Assembly: GCA_016184125.1 (NCBI GenBank)
Contig: JACPDG010000041.1
Span: 1-64,000, forward strand
DNA length: 64,000 bases
Direction of reading: 5' to 3'
Source of the DNA: Candidatus Rokuibacteriota bacterium
GTDB taxonomy: Bacteria > Methylomirabilota > Methylomirabilia > Rokubacteriales > CSP1-6
Shown here one piece after another: positions 41,592 to 50,867 of this stretch; positions within the stretch are counted from its first letter, which is position 1; every line of letters starts with the position of its first letter. The position numbers and the translations under genes are program-made. The notes beneath the pieces are model-generated. The model did not search any database, was not told the DNA's origin, and saw only the letters and a list, made by a program, of their open reading frames with translations.

Positions 41592-43042
41592 GCGAAACCA
41601 GGGCCGTGCCGAACGCGGTCGAGCGTCTGGTTCGCCAGATCGTGAGTCAGGTCCGCTGGCGTCGCGCCGAGCACTACGCGCTGCGGGGGGTGTTCTGGGG
41701 CGTGCTCCTGGCGATCGTGCCGCTGGTCGTCAAGGGCCCCTTCGCCGCGTGGGCGGTCCCGCTCGCGGGCGGGCTCGTCGTCGCCGGCGTCCTTGGCGGT
41801 CTCGCGTACGGGCTCAGCCGGCGCGTCGGCGCGGTCGACGCGGCGCGGCTGGCCGACCGGGCCTTCGGGCTGTCGGATCGTGTGACGACCGCGCTCGAAT
41901 GTGGCCGGCGCGGGGACCGTGGCCCGATGGTCGAGGCACTCATCGCCGATGCCATCGAGCGCGCGGAGTCCGTCCAGCCACGGCAGATCGTGCGTCGGGT
42001 GCTTCCCCGCGAGGCGAAGCTGCTGCCGCTCCCGATCGTGGCCGCCGCCGTGCTCGTCCTCGCGCCCCCCGTCCCGCTGCCGTCGGCGCGCCTCTTCGAG
42101 CGCATGGTATCGACGGCGGCCGAGGAGGAGGCCCAGGAGCGCGGCGACACGTCGATGATCGAGGAGCGCGCCCGGCCCATCCCGCGCGACCCACTGCGGC
42201 GCCCCGCCTTCGAGGAGCGCGATTTCGCCGCCCGCGCCGCCACGGGGGCGCCTTCGACCGCCGGTGACCTGTCGGCGATCTTCAAGGACACGTCCCTCGG
42301 GAGCCAGCGGCCGGACTTCAACAGCTTCCTGAAGAAGGGCGACGAGCGGCTGAAGCTGCTCGAGCGCATGGACCGCCTGCCTGACCTCCAGACCGACTTC
42401 ACCACCAACCAGTACAAGATGGTGTTCCGCAAGTCGAAGGAGCTCAAGGGCGGGCTGAGGCCGGATCAGGTCTCGCCGCAGAAGCTGCGGGAGATCCTCG
42501 AGGAGATGGAGCGCCTCGGGCGCAAGGGCGGCGCGAACTGGAGCGGCGACGCCATGGAAGGGATGGAGGCGCTCGAGTACGGTGAGCAGGACAGGGCCAT
42601 GAGCGCGATGGAAAAGGCCCTCAACAAGATGCGGGCGGCGCAGGAGCGCGCGCGGTCCGGCAGGAACCTCCGTGGCGGACGTGACGGCAAGGGCGGCGAC
42701 CGCGGGCAGGGTGGTGCGTCGCCGGAGGACATGGACTTCGGCGAGGGCGAGGGGCTGTTCCCCGGGAGGGGCAAGAGCCAGTCGCCGAAGGGTGAGCCGT
42801 CGCAGCGCCTGCGTGCGAACCCGTACGACGTCGGCGTCGAGGGCGAGAGCCGCCGCGGGAAGAAGCAGGGGTACGACACGAACCTGACCGGGCGGGGGGG
42901 CAAGATGGACTCACGCTTGCAATACCTCGGAGTGATCGGGCAGTACCGCAAGATGATGGAAGACGCCATCGCGCGCGAGCAGGTTCCCCGCGACTATCAC
43001 ACCCAGATCAAGGACTACTTCCAGGCGCTGGACGAGCGGTAA
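41588..43042 (+). CDS. Membrane-anchored protein of the MoxR operon
   Basis: A 484-aa protein with two N-terminal membrane segments (about 33-75) and a third near 150-170, then a long charged, low-complexity region (Gly/Arg/Lys-rich, about 345-440). The final part, LQYLGVIGQYRKMMEDAIAR then YHTQIKDYFQALDER, is helical. I do not recognise a named family. GTG 41588 overlaps the moxR stop. The position between MoxR and DUF58 suggests a scaffold for the VWA complex. Confidence 0.75.
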   Translation: MSETRAVPNAVERLVRQIVSQVRWRRAEHYALRGVFWGVLLAIVPLVVKGPFAAWAVPLAGGLVVAGVLGGLAYGLSRRVGAVDAARLADRAFGLSDRVTTALECGRRGDRGPMVEALIADAIERAESVQPRQIVRRVLPREAKLLPLPIVAAAVLVLAPPVPLPSARLFERMVSTAAEEEAQERGDTSMIEERARPIPRDPLRRPAFEERDFAARAATGAPSTAGDLSAIFKDTSLGSQRPDFNSFLKKGDERLKLLERMDRLPDLQTDFTTNQYKMVFRKSKELKGGLRPDQVSPQKLREILEEMERLGRKGGANWSGDAMEGMEALEYGEQDRAMSAMEKALNKMRAAQERARSGRNLRGGRDGKGGDRGQGGASPEDMDFGEGEGLFPGRGKSQSPKGEPSQRLRANPYDVGVEGESRRGKKQGYDTNLTGRGGKMDSRLQYLGVIGQYRKMMEDAIAREQVPRDYHTQIKDYFQALDER

Positions 43043-43044
43043 GC

Positions 43045-43935
43045 GTGCCCGCGACAGAGCGGCCGACCCTGTTCTCCCCGGAGTTCCTGGCGCAGCTCGA
43101 GCGCCTGTCTCTCGCCTCGCGGCGCGTGTTTCGCGGGCGTGTCAGGGGTGAGCGGCGCAGCCTCCGACGCGGACACAGCGTCGAGTTCTGCGACTACCGA
43201 CCGTACGGCATCGGCGACGACCTGCGATACGTCGACTGGAACGTGTTCGGCCGGCTCGACCGCCTGCACGTGAAGCTGTTCCTCGACGAGGAGGACCTCT
43301 GCGTGCACCTCCTCATCGATGCGTCGCGGTCGATGAGCTTCGGAAGCCCGTCGAAGCTCGACTATGCCGTCCGGCTCGCCGCCGCGCTCGGCTTCGTCGG
43401 GCTCGTCAGCCTCGAGCGGGTGGGGGTGAGCGTGCTGAGGGACAAGGGCGCCGAGGGCTGGCCGCCCGCGCGCGGGCGCAACCAGTTCAGCAGCCTCGTC
43501 CAGTTCCTCGTGGGCCTGAAGTCGGACGGAGGGACGCGACTCAACGACGCGCTCGGGACCTACGCGCTGCGGGCGCGGGAACCCGGCCTCGCCGTCGTGA
43601 TGTCGGACCTCCTCGACCCCGACGGCTTCGAGAACGGCGTGCGCGCGCTGCTCGAGCGGCGGTTCGACGTGCACGTGATCCACCTGCTCGATCCCGAGGA
43701 GGTGAACCCCGAGATCGACGGCGACTTCCGCCTCATCGACAGCGAGACGGGTGAGCTGCGGGAGATCACCGTGGACGCCGAGGCGGTCCGCCGGTATCGC
43801 GAGCGCCTGCACCAGTTCCTCACGCGGGTGGAGACCTTCTGCCGGTCCCACGAGCTCGGGTACCACCGGGTGATCACCGACACCCCCTTTGAGGAGTTCG
43901 TGGTGTCGCAGTTGAAGGGCCTCGTGTACGCATGA
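43045..43935 (+). CDS. DUF58 domain protein
   Basis: A 296-aa soluble protein with the DUF58 signature RGHSVEFCDYRPYGIGDDLR then YVDWNVFGRLDRLHVKLF, followed by a VWA-like fold (LLIDASRSMSFGSPSKLDYA, a D-x-S-x-S metal site). Ends with a helical tail. DUF58 proteins accompany MoxR ATPases. Overlaps the next gene by ATGA. Confidence 0.9.
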   Translation: MPATERPTLFSPEFLAQLERLSLASRRVFRGRVRGERRSLRRGHSVEFCDYRPYGIGDDLRYVDWNVFGRLDRLHVKLFLDEEDLCVHLLIDASRSMSFGSPSKLDYAVRLAAALGFVGLVSLERVGVSVLRDKGAEGWPPARGRNQFSSLVQFLVGLKSDGGTRLNDALGTYALRAREPGLAVVMSDLLDPDGFENGVRALLERRFDVHVIHLLDPEEVNPEIDGDFRLIDSETGELREITVDAEAVRRYRERLHQFLTRVETFCRSHELGYHRVITDTPFEEFVVSQLKGLVYA

Positions 43936-46900
43936 GCTTCCTGGCGCCCCTCGCGCTCGCGCTGTTCGGCCTGTCGCTGCCGCTCGTCCTCCTCTACTTC
44001 CTCAAGGTCCGGCGCCGCGAGCGCACGGTGCCCAGCCTGCTCCTGTGGGAGGCGAGTCTCCGGGACCGCGAGGCTTCCGCGTTCTTCCAGCGGTTGCAGC
44101 GCGATCCGCTGCTGATCCTCCAGCTCCTCGCGCTCCTGGCGCTCACGCTCGCGCTCGCGCGTCCGGTCGTCAGCGTGATGGGGCACGGCTCGCAGAAGGT
44201 CGCGATCGTGCTCGACACCTCGGCCTCGATGAAGGCGCGGGACGTCTCGCCGTCGCGCTTCGAGGTCGCGAAGGGCAAGGCGCTCACCCTCATGAGCCGG
44301 CTCGGCGAAGGCGCCGAGGTCATGGTGATCGAGGCGGGGGTGCAGCCGCGGGTCGTCGCCGCGCTCGGCCGCGACCGCCAGCGGGCCGCGGCCGCGATTC
44401 ACGGCACGTACGCCAAGGACCTGCCGAACCGGCTCGAGGAGTCGATTCGCACGGCGCGAGCACTCGTCGGCGACGATGCGCGCGCCGAGATCCACGTCTT
44501 CACCGACGGCGCGTTCACGCTCCGCGAGGGCCCGGAGACGGCCGACCCGCGGGTCCGCTGGGTCGGCGTCGGCCGGCGCGGGGACAACGTCGGCATCACG
44601 AGCCTGGCCGTCCGCAAGAACTACTACGGGACGTTCGACTACCAGGCGTTCCTCTCGCTCGTCAACTACACCCAGGACACGAAGACCTTCAACTTCGCGC
44701 TGACGGTCGCCGGCAACACGATCGCCGAGAAGTCGGTCACGCTGGAGCCGAACGTTCGCCGGTCCGTCGTCGTCCCGTTCAGCCACACCGGCGGCGGCGT
44801 CGTGAACGCCAAGCTCGCGCTCGACGACGACCTCGAGAGCGACAACGTCGCGTACGCCGTGCTGCCCGCGCCGCGCAAGATCAAGGTGCTCCTCGTCAGC
44901 CCGGGCAACCTGTTCGTCGAGAAGGTCCTCACGACCGATCCACAGGTCGAGCTGGAGGTGGTCACGCCCGACGAGTACCAGGGCGGGATGGGCGAGTCCG
45001 ACGTCGTCGTCGTCGATTCCGCCAACCCGACGCGGGTCGGTCCCGGGCGCTACATCTTCGTGAACGGTGTGCCGAACGACGTCCCGATCGAGGTCCTCGG
45101 CCGGATGGAGCGCCCGACGATCATGGACTGGGACCGGGCGCATCCCGTCATGCGGCACGTCGAGCTCGCGAAGGTCGCGATCGAGGACGCGATCCGTATC
45201 CGACCCCTCGCCGCGGGGCGTCCGCTCGTCGAGAGCGTCGGCGGCCCCCTCGTCTACGCGCTCGAGGAAACGGACCGCAAGGCCGTCTTCATCGGATTCG
45301 ACCTCTTCAAGAGCGATTTCCCGCTCCGCGTCGCGTTCCCGCTCATCGTCTCGAACAGCCTGCGGTGGCTGCACCCGTCAGGGCTCGACCAGGCGAGCCT
45401 GCAGCTCGCGGCGGGCCAGCCGATCCTCCTGCCGGTCGAGCACGGGATCAGCACGGTGTCGGTCACCCGACCGGGCGGGCGGACGGTCAAGGCGGACATC
45501 ACCCGGGGCGCGGCGAGCTTCTCCGAGACCGACGAGGTCGGCGTCTACACGTTCACGTCGTCCAAGGGCGACATGCGCATCGCGGTCAATCTCATGGATC
45601 CGGGCGAGTCGGACGTCGCACCGCGCCCGCTGCCGGCATCCGCCGGGCGCGGGCAGGCGAGCTCCGCTCCCGTGCCGATCCAGCGCGAGCTCTGGCCGCT
45701 CCTGGTCGGCCTCGCCATCCTCCTGTTGCTGCTCGAAGGCGCGCTCTACTGGCGCCGCCAGGCGCGTGGCCGCTTGCGCGCCCCCGCGAGCCTGGCCGAC
45801 CGCTGGGCGCTCGGGCTCCGGGGCGCGCTCGTCGTCGTGCTGCTGCTGACCCTCACGCGGCCGACGATGCCGCGGTGGGTCGACCGCATGAACGTGATGT
45901 TCCTCCTCGATCTCTCGGACAGCGTCAGCCTCGCCGCCCGCGAGCGCGCGTGGCGGTTTGCCGCCGACGCGGCGAAGTCGATGAATCCGTCGGACCGTGT
46001 CGGCGTGATCACGTTCGGGGCGAACGCGGTCGTGGACCAGCCGCTCGCCAAGCGGGCGACCGTCGAGCGTCCGAAGGCCGAGGTGGGCGGACGCCACACG
46101 AACGTCTTCCAGGCGCTCCAGCTCGCCCTCGCGAGTCTCACGCCCGGACACGCCAACCGCGTCGTGCTCATCACGGACGGCCGGCAGAACGCGGGCAACG
46201 CGCTCGCGGCCGCGCAGGCCGCCAAGGACGCCGGCGTCGACGTCCACTACGTCGCGGCGCCGCTCACGTTCTCGCAGGAGGTCGTCGCCGAATCGCTCGT
46301 GCTGCCGCAGGAGGTCAAGTTCGGCGAGCCGTTCCACGCGAAGGTCGTGGCGTGGAGCCTGAAGGAGACCCAGGGCCGGCTGTCGCTCTTCCGCAACGGG
46401 GAGTTCATCGGCTCGCAGGTCATCCGGCTCACGCCGGGCAAGAACGCGTTCAGCTACCGCCAGTCGCTCGACGCCGCCGGCGTCCACGTCTACCAGGCGG
46501 CCATCGAGGTCGACGGGGACACGATCGAGGACAACAACCGCGCCGTCGGCACGGTCGTCGTCCGCGGCCGCCCGCAGGTGCTCATCGCCGACAAGGACAA
46601 GACGCACGTGCAGTCGCTCGCGGCGGCGCTCCGGTCGCAGAACATCGACGTCACGGTCGTCAACCCGGCCGGGATCCCGAAGGACATCGCGGGATTGCAG
46701 AAGTACGACGGCATCGTGCTGTCGAACGTGTCGTCGCTCAAGCTCACGCGCGCGCAGATGGGCCACATCCGGGACTACGTCCGCGAGCACGGCGGCGGGC
46801 TGACGATGATCGGCGGCGAGGAAAGCTTCGGTCTCGGCGGGTACTACCGCACGCCGATCGAGGAAGCGCTGCCGGTGACCATGGAGGTCAAGCAGAAGGT

Positions 46901-48323
46901 CGAGATCCCGAGCCTCGCGGTCGTGCTCTCGATCGACCGCTCCGGCTCGATGGCGATGTCGACGGACGAGAAGATCACCAAGCTCGACCTCGCGAAGGAA
47001 GCGGCCCACCTCGTGGTGGACCTGCTCGACGAGCGCAACGAGGTCGGCGTGCAGAGCTGGGACACCGAGTTCCTCTGGGACGCGCCGGTCCGGATCGCGA
47101 GGGACAAGCAGGCGATCCACCACGCGATCGCGACGATCAAGGCGGGTGGCGGCACCGACGGGTACCCGGCCCTCAAGGACTCGTTCTCGGTCCTGTTCGA
47201 GCGACCCGCGCTCCTCAAGCACGTCATCTTCCTGTCCGACGGCCAGATGACCCGCGGCGACTTCGCGGGTCTGCTGCGGCGCATGGCGAAGGACAAGATC
47301 ACGGTGTCGACGGTCGCCATCGGCAAGGACGCCGACGTCCAGCTGATGGTGGACATCGCGAAGTGGGGCAAGGGACGCTTCTACTACACCGAGGACTCGC
47401 AGACGATTCCCCGGATCTTCACGCTGGAGACGCAGCTCGCGTCCAAGGCCTCCCTGATCGAGCAGCCCTTCCGGCCCCAGCTCACGTCGCCCGGGCACGA
47501 GGCGATGCAGGACATCGACTGGAAGGCGGTGCCCCCGCTGGGCGGATACGTCGCGACGACGGTGAAGTCGACCGCGGAGCTCGTGCTCATGAGCCACCAG
47601 GAGGACCCGGTCCTCGCGACGTGGCGGTACGGGCTCGGCCGGACCGCGGCGTTCACCTCGGACGCGAAAGCGAAGTGGGGCGTCCTCTGGCTCCGCTGGC
47701 GGAACTTCAACAAGTTCTGGGCGCAGCTCACGCGCTGGACGCTCCGGAGCGGCTCGCGCAGCGACACCGTCGCCCGCGTCGAGCGGCGTGACGAGACCGG
47801 CGAGGTGCTCGTCGACGCGATCGACGGCAAGGGCGAGTTCATCAACTTCCTCGACTCGCAGGTCGGTGTCGTCGCGCCCAACCGGGAACGGACGGTGATC
47901 GATCTCGAGCAGGTGGGTCCGGGGCGCTACCGGGGCCGCTTCCCCGCCCCGCAGGAAGGGGTGTACCTGGTCGGCATGGCGCAGCGTCGAGGCGAGCAGG
48001 TCGTCGGGTCGCAGCTCGCGGGCCTGGTGGTACCGTATGCGCAGGAGCTTCGCGACCTCGGCGTGGACGAGCCGTCGCTCCGCGAGCTCTCGGAGCTGAC
48101 CGGCGGAGGGCCGCTCGGTGAGCCGCGCGAGGCGTTCCTCAAGGGACGGCGGCAGTCACGGATCGCGATCGAGATCTGGCCGTGGCTGGTCGGGCTCGTG
48201 GCGCTGGCGCTCATTCCCGAGATCGCCATCCGGCGCATCGGCGGGGGCGCGCTCGGGTGGCTGCGCGAGCGGGTCGGGAGCGGAGCACGATCGACCGAGA
48301 CCGGACGGGAGGGACGCCGATGA
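43932..48323 (+). CDS. Giant membrane protein with three VWA domains and a GATase-like domain
   Basis: A 1463-aa protein. The N-terminus is BatA-like: MSFLAPLALALFGLSLPLVL, a second TM near 60-80, and VWA1 with VLDTSASM (D95-x-S-x-S99). After TMs near 590-640 comes VWA2 (LLDLSDSV near 660), a class I glutamine-amidotransferase-like domain (about 879-980, GGGLTMIGGEESFGLGGYYR) and VWA3 (SIDRSGSM near 1002). A last TM is near 1412-1436. All three MIDAS metal sites are intact. These parts are usually two proteins (about 630 and 830 aa), so this is a fusion. Role unknown; probably an envelope complex assembled by the MoxR ATPase. Confidence 0.9.
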   Translation: MSFLAPLALALFGLSLPLVLLYFLKVRRRERTVPSLLLWEASLRDREASAFFQRLQRDPLLILQLLALLALTLALARPVVSVMGHGSQKVAIVLDTSASMKARDVSPSRFEVAKGKALTLMSRLGEGAEVMVIEAGVQPRVVAALGRDRQRAAAAIHGTYAKDLPNRLEESIRTARALVGDDARAEIHVFTDGAFTLREGPETADPRVRWVGVGRRGDNVGITSLAVRKNYYGTFDYQAFLSLVNYTQDTKTFNFALTVAGNTIAEKSVTLEPNVRRSVVVPFSHTGGGVVNAKLALDDDLESDNVAYAVLPAPRKIKVLLVSPGNLFVEKVLTTDPQVELEVVTPDEYQGGMGESDVVVVDSANPTRVGPGRYIFVNGVPNDVPIEVLGRMERPTIMDWDRAHPVMRHVELAKVAIEDAIRIRPLAAGRPLVESVGGPLVYALEETDRKAVFIGFDLFKSDFPLRVAFPLIVSNSLRWLHPSGLDQASLQLAAGQPILLPVEHGISTVSVTRPGGRTVKADITRGAASFSETDEVGVYTFTSSKGDMRIAVNLMDPGESDVAPRPLPASAGRGQASSAPVPIQRELWPLLVGLAILLLLLEGALYWRRQARGRLRAPASLADRWALGLRGALVVVLLLTLTRPTMPRWVDRMNVMFLLDLSDSVSLAARERAWRFAADAAKSMNPSDRVGVITFGANAVVDQPLAKRATVERPKAEVGGRHTNVFQALQLALASLTPGHANRVVLITDGRQNAGNALAAAQAAKDAGVDVHYVAAPLTFSQEVVAESLVLPQEVKFGEPFHAKVVAWSLKETQGRLSLFRNGEFIGSQVIRLTPGKNAFSYRQSLDAAGVHVYQAAIEVDGDTIEDNNRAVGTVVVRGRPQVLIADKDKTHVQSLAAALRSQNIDVTVVNPAGIPKDIAGLQKYDGIVLSNVSSLKLTRAQMGHIRDYVREHGGGLTMIGGEESFGLGGYYRTPIEEALPVTMEVKQKVEIPSLAVVLSIDRSGSMAMSTDEKITKLDLAKEAAHLVVDLLDERNEVGVQSWDTEFLWDAPVRIARDKQAIHHAIATIKAGGGTDGYPALKDSFSVLFERPALLKHVIFLSDGQMTRGDFAGLLRRMAKDKITVSTVAIGKDADVQLMVDIAKWGKGRFYYTEDSQTIPRIFTLETQLASKASLIEQPFRPQLTSPGHEAMQDIDWKAVPPLGGYVATTVKSTAELVLMSHQEDPVLATWRYGLGRTAAFTSDAKAKWGVLWLRWRNFNKFWAQLTRWTLRSGSRSDTVARVERRDETGEVLVDAIDGKGEFINFLDSQVGVVAPNRERTVIDLEQVGPGRYRGRFPAPQEGVYLVGMAQRRGEQVVGSQLAGLVVPYAQELRDLGVDEPSLRELSELTGGGPLGEPREAFLKGRRQSRIAIEIWPWLVGLVALALIPEIAIRRIGGGALGWLRERVGSGARSTETGREGRR

Positions 48324-49675
48324 TCCGTGAGTGGGGGCGGCGATCTCGGCTGGCGACAGGCTGGCTGGCGGTGGCGATCCTGGGTCTCGCCGTCACGGCG
48401 AGCGCGAGCAACCCGAAACCACGCGTGATCATCATCCTGCCCTTCGACGTGACGGGCCTCTCTCGTGACGACCGGTGGCTCGGGGAGGGGGTCGCGCAGA
48501 TCGTCGCGCTCGGCCTGGCCCAGCATCCGGCGTTCGTCCAGATCGAGCGTGCCCGGCTCCGCGCGTTCGGGACACCGGAGGTGTGGGGCGATCCGGCGGT
48601 GACCCAGGCCACGCGTTCGCTCAAGGCGGATGCGGCGGTCTACGGTCGCATCACGCGGAACGAGGCGAACGTGGTCGTGCAGCCGAGGATCCTCGACGTG
48701 AGGGCCGGCTCCCCGGACACCGTCGGGCTGGAGCCGTTGACGGCGCCGGCCGATGAGCTGCTCGGGCGGCTGGGCGCACTGCCGGCCGCCTACGCGAGAA
48801 CGCTGCGCGTCTCCGTGTCCGACGCCGAGAACACGCGGATGGAGGCGGCCGCGCACCCGACCCGATCGATGCGCGCGTTCGAGCTCTTCACGCGCGCGAA
48901 GCTCGCGCTCGCGCGCGGGGGACCGGATGCGAACGAGAGCGCGGTGGACCTGCTCTCGCGCGCGATCGAGGCCGACCCGAGCTTCGTCGTCGCGCAGTAC
49001 ACGCTCGGCACCGTCCACCAGGCGCTCGGCAACCGGTGGAAGGCGGCCGCCCAGTTCCGTGCGGCCACGCAGCTCGATCCGACCCAGCCCGAGCCGCTCA
49101 AGGCGCTCGGAGACCTGTTCCTCGCCGCGCCCAGGCGGCTCTTCGACCAGGCGGTGGAGGCCTACACGAAGGCGATCGAGCTGAGACCCTTCTACGCGGA
49201 CGCGCACGTCGGGCTCGGCGAGGCCAAGGCGGCGAAGGGCGACATCGACGGTGCCATCGCCGCGTTCCAGAAGGCGCTGGTCTACAACCCGGTCAACCCG
49301 CGGGTGCACCTGGCGCTCGGCAAGATCTACTACTCCGAGAAGGGCCTGTACTACGAGGCGGTCAACGCGTACAAGCGCGCGATCGACCTCGACCCGCAGT
49401 CCGTCCAGGCCCGCATGGGCCTCGGGGAGGTCTACGAGGAGAAGGGGCTGTTCAAGGAGGCCATCGAGGAGTACGGGCGCGTCATCGAGCTCGACGCCAA
49501 GCACACCAACGCGATGTACAATCTGGCCTTGGTGTACGAGAAGGTCGACCCGCGCGAAGCCATCGCGCAGTGGGAGCGCTACATCACGCTGGCGTCGCAG
49601 CTACCCTCGGAAAAGGACTGGGTGGACATCGCCCGGCAGCACCTGAAGAAGCTCAGGAATCAGGTGAAGGACTAG
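48320..49675 (+). CDS. TPR-repeat exported protein
   Basis: A 451-aa protein with an N-terminal signal or anchor (RLATGWLAVAILGLAVTASA). Residues 35-160 resemble a TolB/FlgT-like or adenylate-cyclase-associated N-domain (VIIILPFDVTGLSRDDRWLG). From about 200 there are six or seven TPRs (e.g. PFYADAHVGLGEAKAAKGDI, AVNAYKRAIDLDPQSVQARM). Likely a periplasmic scaffold and last gene of the MoxR operon; ATGA overlap with the VWA gene. Confidence 0.82.
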   Translation: MIREWGRRSRLATGWLAVAILGLAVTASASNPKPRVIIILPFDVTGLSRDDRWLGEGVAQIVALGLAQHPAFVQIERARLRAFGTPEVWGDPAVTQATRSLKADAAVYGRITRNEANVVVQPRILDVRAGSPDTVGLEPLTAPADELLGRLGALPAAYARTLRVSVSDAENTRMEAAAHPTRSMRAFELFTRAKLALARGGPDANESAVDLLSRAIEADPSFVVAQYTLGTVHQALGNRWKAAAQFRAATQLDPTQPEPLKALGDLFLAAPRRLFDQAVEAYTKAIELRPFYADAHVGLGEAKAAKGDIDGAIAAFQKALVYNPVNPRVHLALGKIYYSEKGLYYEAVNAYKRAIDLDPQSVQARMGLGEVYEEKGLFKEAIEEYGRVIELDAKHTNAMYNLALVYEKVDPREAIAQWERYITLASQLPSEKDWVDIARQHLKKLRNQVKD

Positions 49676-49697
49676 CGCCGGCGCCCCTTCGATTCGC

Positions 49698-50684
49698 TTG
49701 GACGAGCTCAGGAAAGATCCCACTCGCAGCAACTGGGTCCTCATCCGGCCGAAGCCGACGCCCAGGCCCGACGACGGGTGTCTCTACTGTCCCGGGAACG
49801 AGGGCCGCTCCGGTCCGGAGATCGCGGCGTACCGCAAGGACTCGCTCGGCGCGAACGGCCCGGGCTGGACCGTGCGCGTCGTGCCGGAGAGCGATCCGTA
49901 CTTCAGGATCGAGCACGAGCTCGTGCGCGAAGGGGTCGGCATGTTCGACATGATCACCGCGCGCGGCGCCTCGGAGCTCATCCTCGAGTCACCGAAGCAC
50001 GGCGACACGCTCGCGACGATCAGCCCCGCCCAGGTGGAAGCGGTGCTGTGGATGTACCGCGACCGGCTCCTGGACCTCAAGCGCGACCACCAGATCCGCG
50101 ACATCATGATCTCGCGACGTCACCGCAAGCCGGGCGTGCCGCCGCACCACCCGTACTCCCGGGTGACCGCGATCCCGATCGTGTTCGCCGCGACACGCCG
50201 CGAGCTCCGGGAAGCCCGGGACTACTACCAGTACAAGCGCCGGTGCCTCTACTGCGACATCCTGAGGCAGGAGATCGCCAACGAGGAGCGGATCGTCAGG
50301 CTGACGCGCGGGTTCGCCGTGCTCGTCCCGTATGCGGCGCGCAGCCCGCTCGAGACGTGGATCGTGCCGCGGCAGCACGCGTGCGCGTACGAGGAGGCGC
50401 TCAGCGCCGAATCCGCGGCGGAGCTGGCGAGGCTGACGACCGACTATTTCCGCACGCTCGCGCGTGGCTTCGGGGACCCCGGGTACGAGCTGCAGCTGCA
50501 CAACGCGCCGAACGTGCGGTCGCGGATCCTCCAGGGTGACTGGGCCACGATCCGGGACGACTACCACTGGCACATGGAAATCGTCGTGCACCCGGAGCGT
50601 GCGAATCGCATCGGCGGTATCTACGTGAACGAACGGCCGCCGGAGACGTGCGCGGCCGAGCTCCGCGCGCACTGGCCGGGGTAG
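49698..50684 (+). CDS. GalT-like galactose-1-phosphate uridylyltransferase family protein
   Basis: A 328-aa HIT-superfamily protein. Zinc ligands are CLYC near residue 30 and CLYC near 186. The usual catalytic HPHxQ is replaced by HWHMEIVVHP near the C-terminus, an H-x-H-x-E form seen in GalT-like nucleotidylyl transferases of uncertain substrate; HHPYSRVTAIP occurs mid-protein. A sugar-1-phosphate nucleotidylyl or adenylyl transferase is the safe call. TTG 49698 start is assumed; no ribosome site is strong. Faces gdh convergently. Confidence 0.78.
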   Translation: MDELRKDPTRSNWVLIRPKPTPRPDDGCLYCPGNEGRSGPEIAAYRKDSLGANGPGWTVRVVPESDPYFRIEHELVREGVGMFDMITARGASELILESPKHGDTLATISPAQVEAVLWMYRDRLLDLKRDHQIRDIMISRRHRKPGVPPHHPYSRVTAIPIVFAATRRELREARDYYQYKRRCLYCDILRQEIANEERIVRLTRGFAVLVPYAARSPLETWIVPRQHACAYEEALSAESAAELARLTTDYFRTLARGFGDPGYELQLHNAPNVRSRILQGDWATIRDDYHWHMEIVVHPERANRIGGIYVNERPPETCAAELRAHWPG

Positions 50685-50697
50685 CGGAGCGAGCGCG

Positions 50698-50846
50698 CGC
50701 GGGCGGCGAGGGCGGGGTGGGCTCGGGTGGCCCGTTCCCCGCCGGCCGTGATCGGGTCGTAACGGTCCCGATTGGGAACGCGCCAGCCGGTTATCGGTAC
50801 GCCACCGGTCGTGGCCAGAGAGCCCACCCCGCCCTCGCCGCCCGCG
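50698..50846. repeat. 27-bp perfect inverted repeat with 95-bp interior
   Basis: Arm 50698-50724 (CGCGGGCGGCGAGGGCGGGG...) is the exact reverse complement of 50820-50846. Inside, GGTGGC/GCCACC and GTTCCC/GGGAAC add nested pairs. The structure fills the gap between the convergent galT-like and gdh genes and is unrelated to the G-tract element family. It may be a bidirectional terminator or a small mobile (MITE-like) element. Confidence 0.85.
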
Positions 50847-50867
50847 CCCGTCCGCGTCCGAGGGCTG

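Noticed and set aside
42000-49500. Long opposite-strand open frames
   Set aside because: High-G+C shadow frames rich in Arg, Gly, Glu and His without family motifs, lying opposite strong genes.
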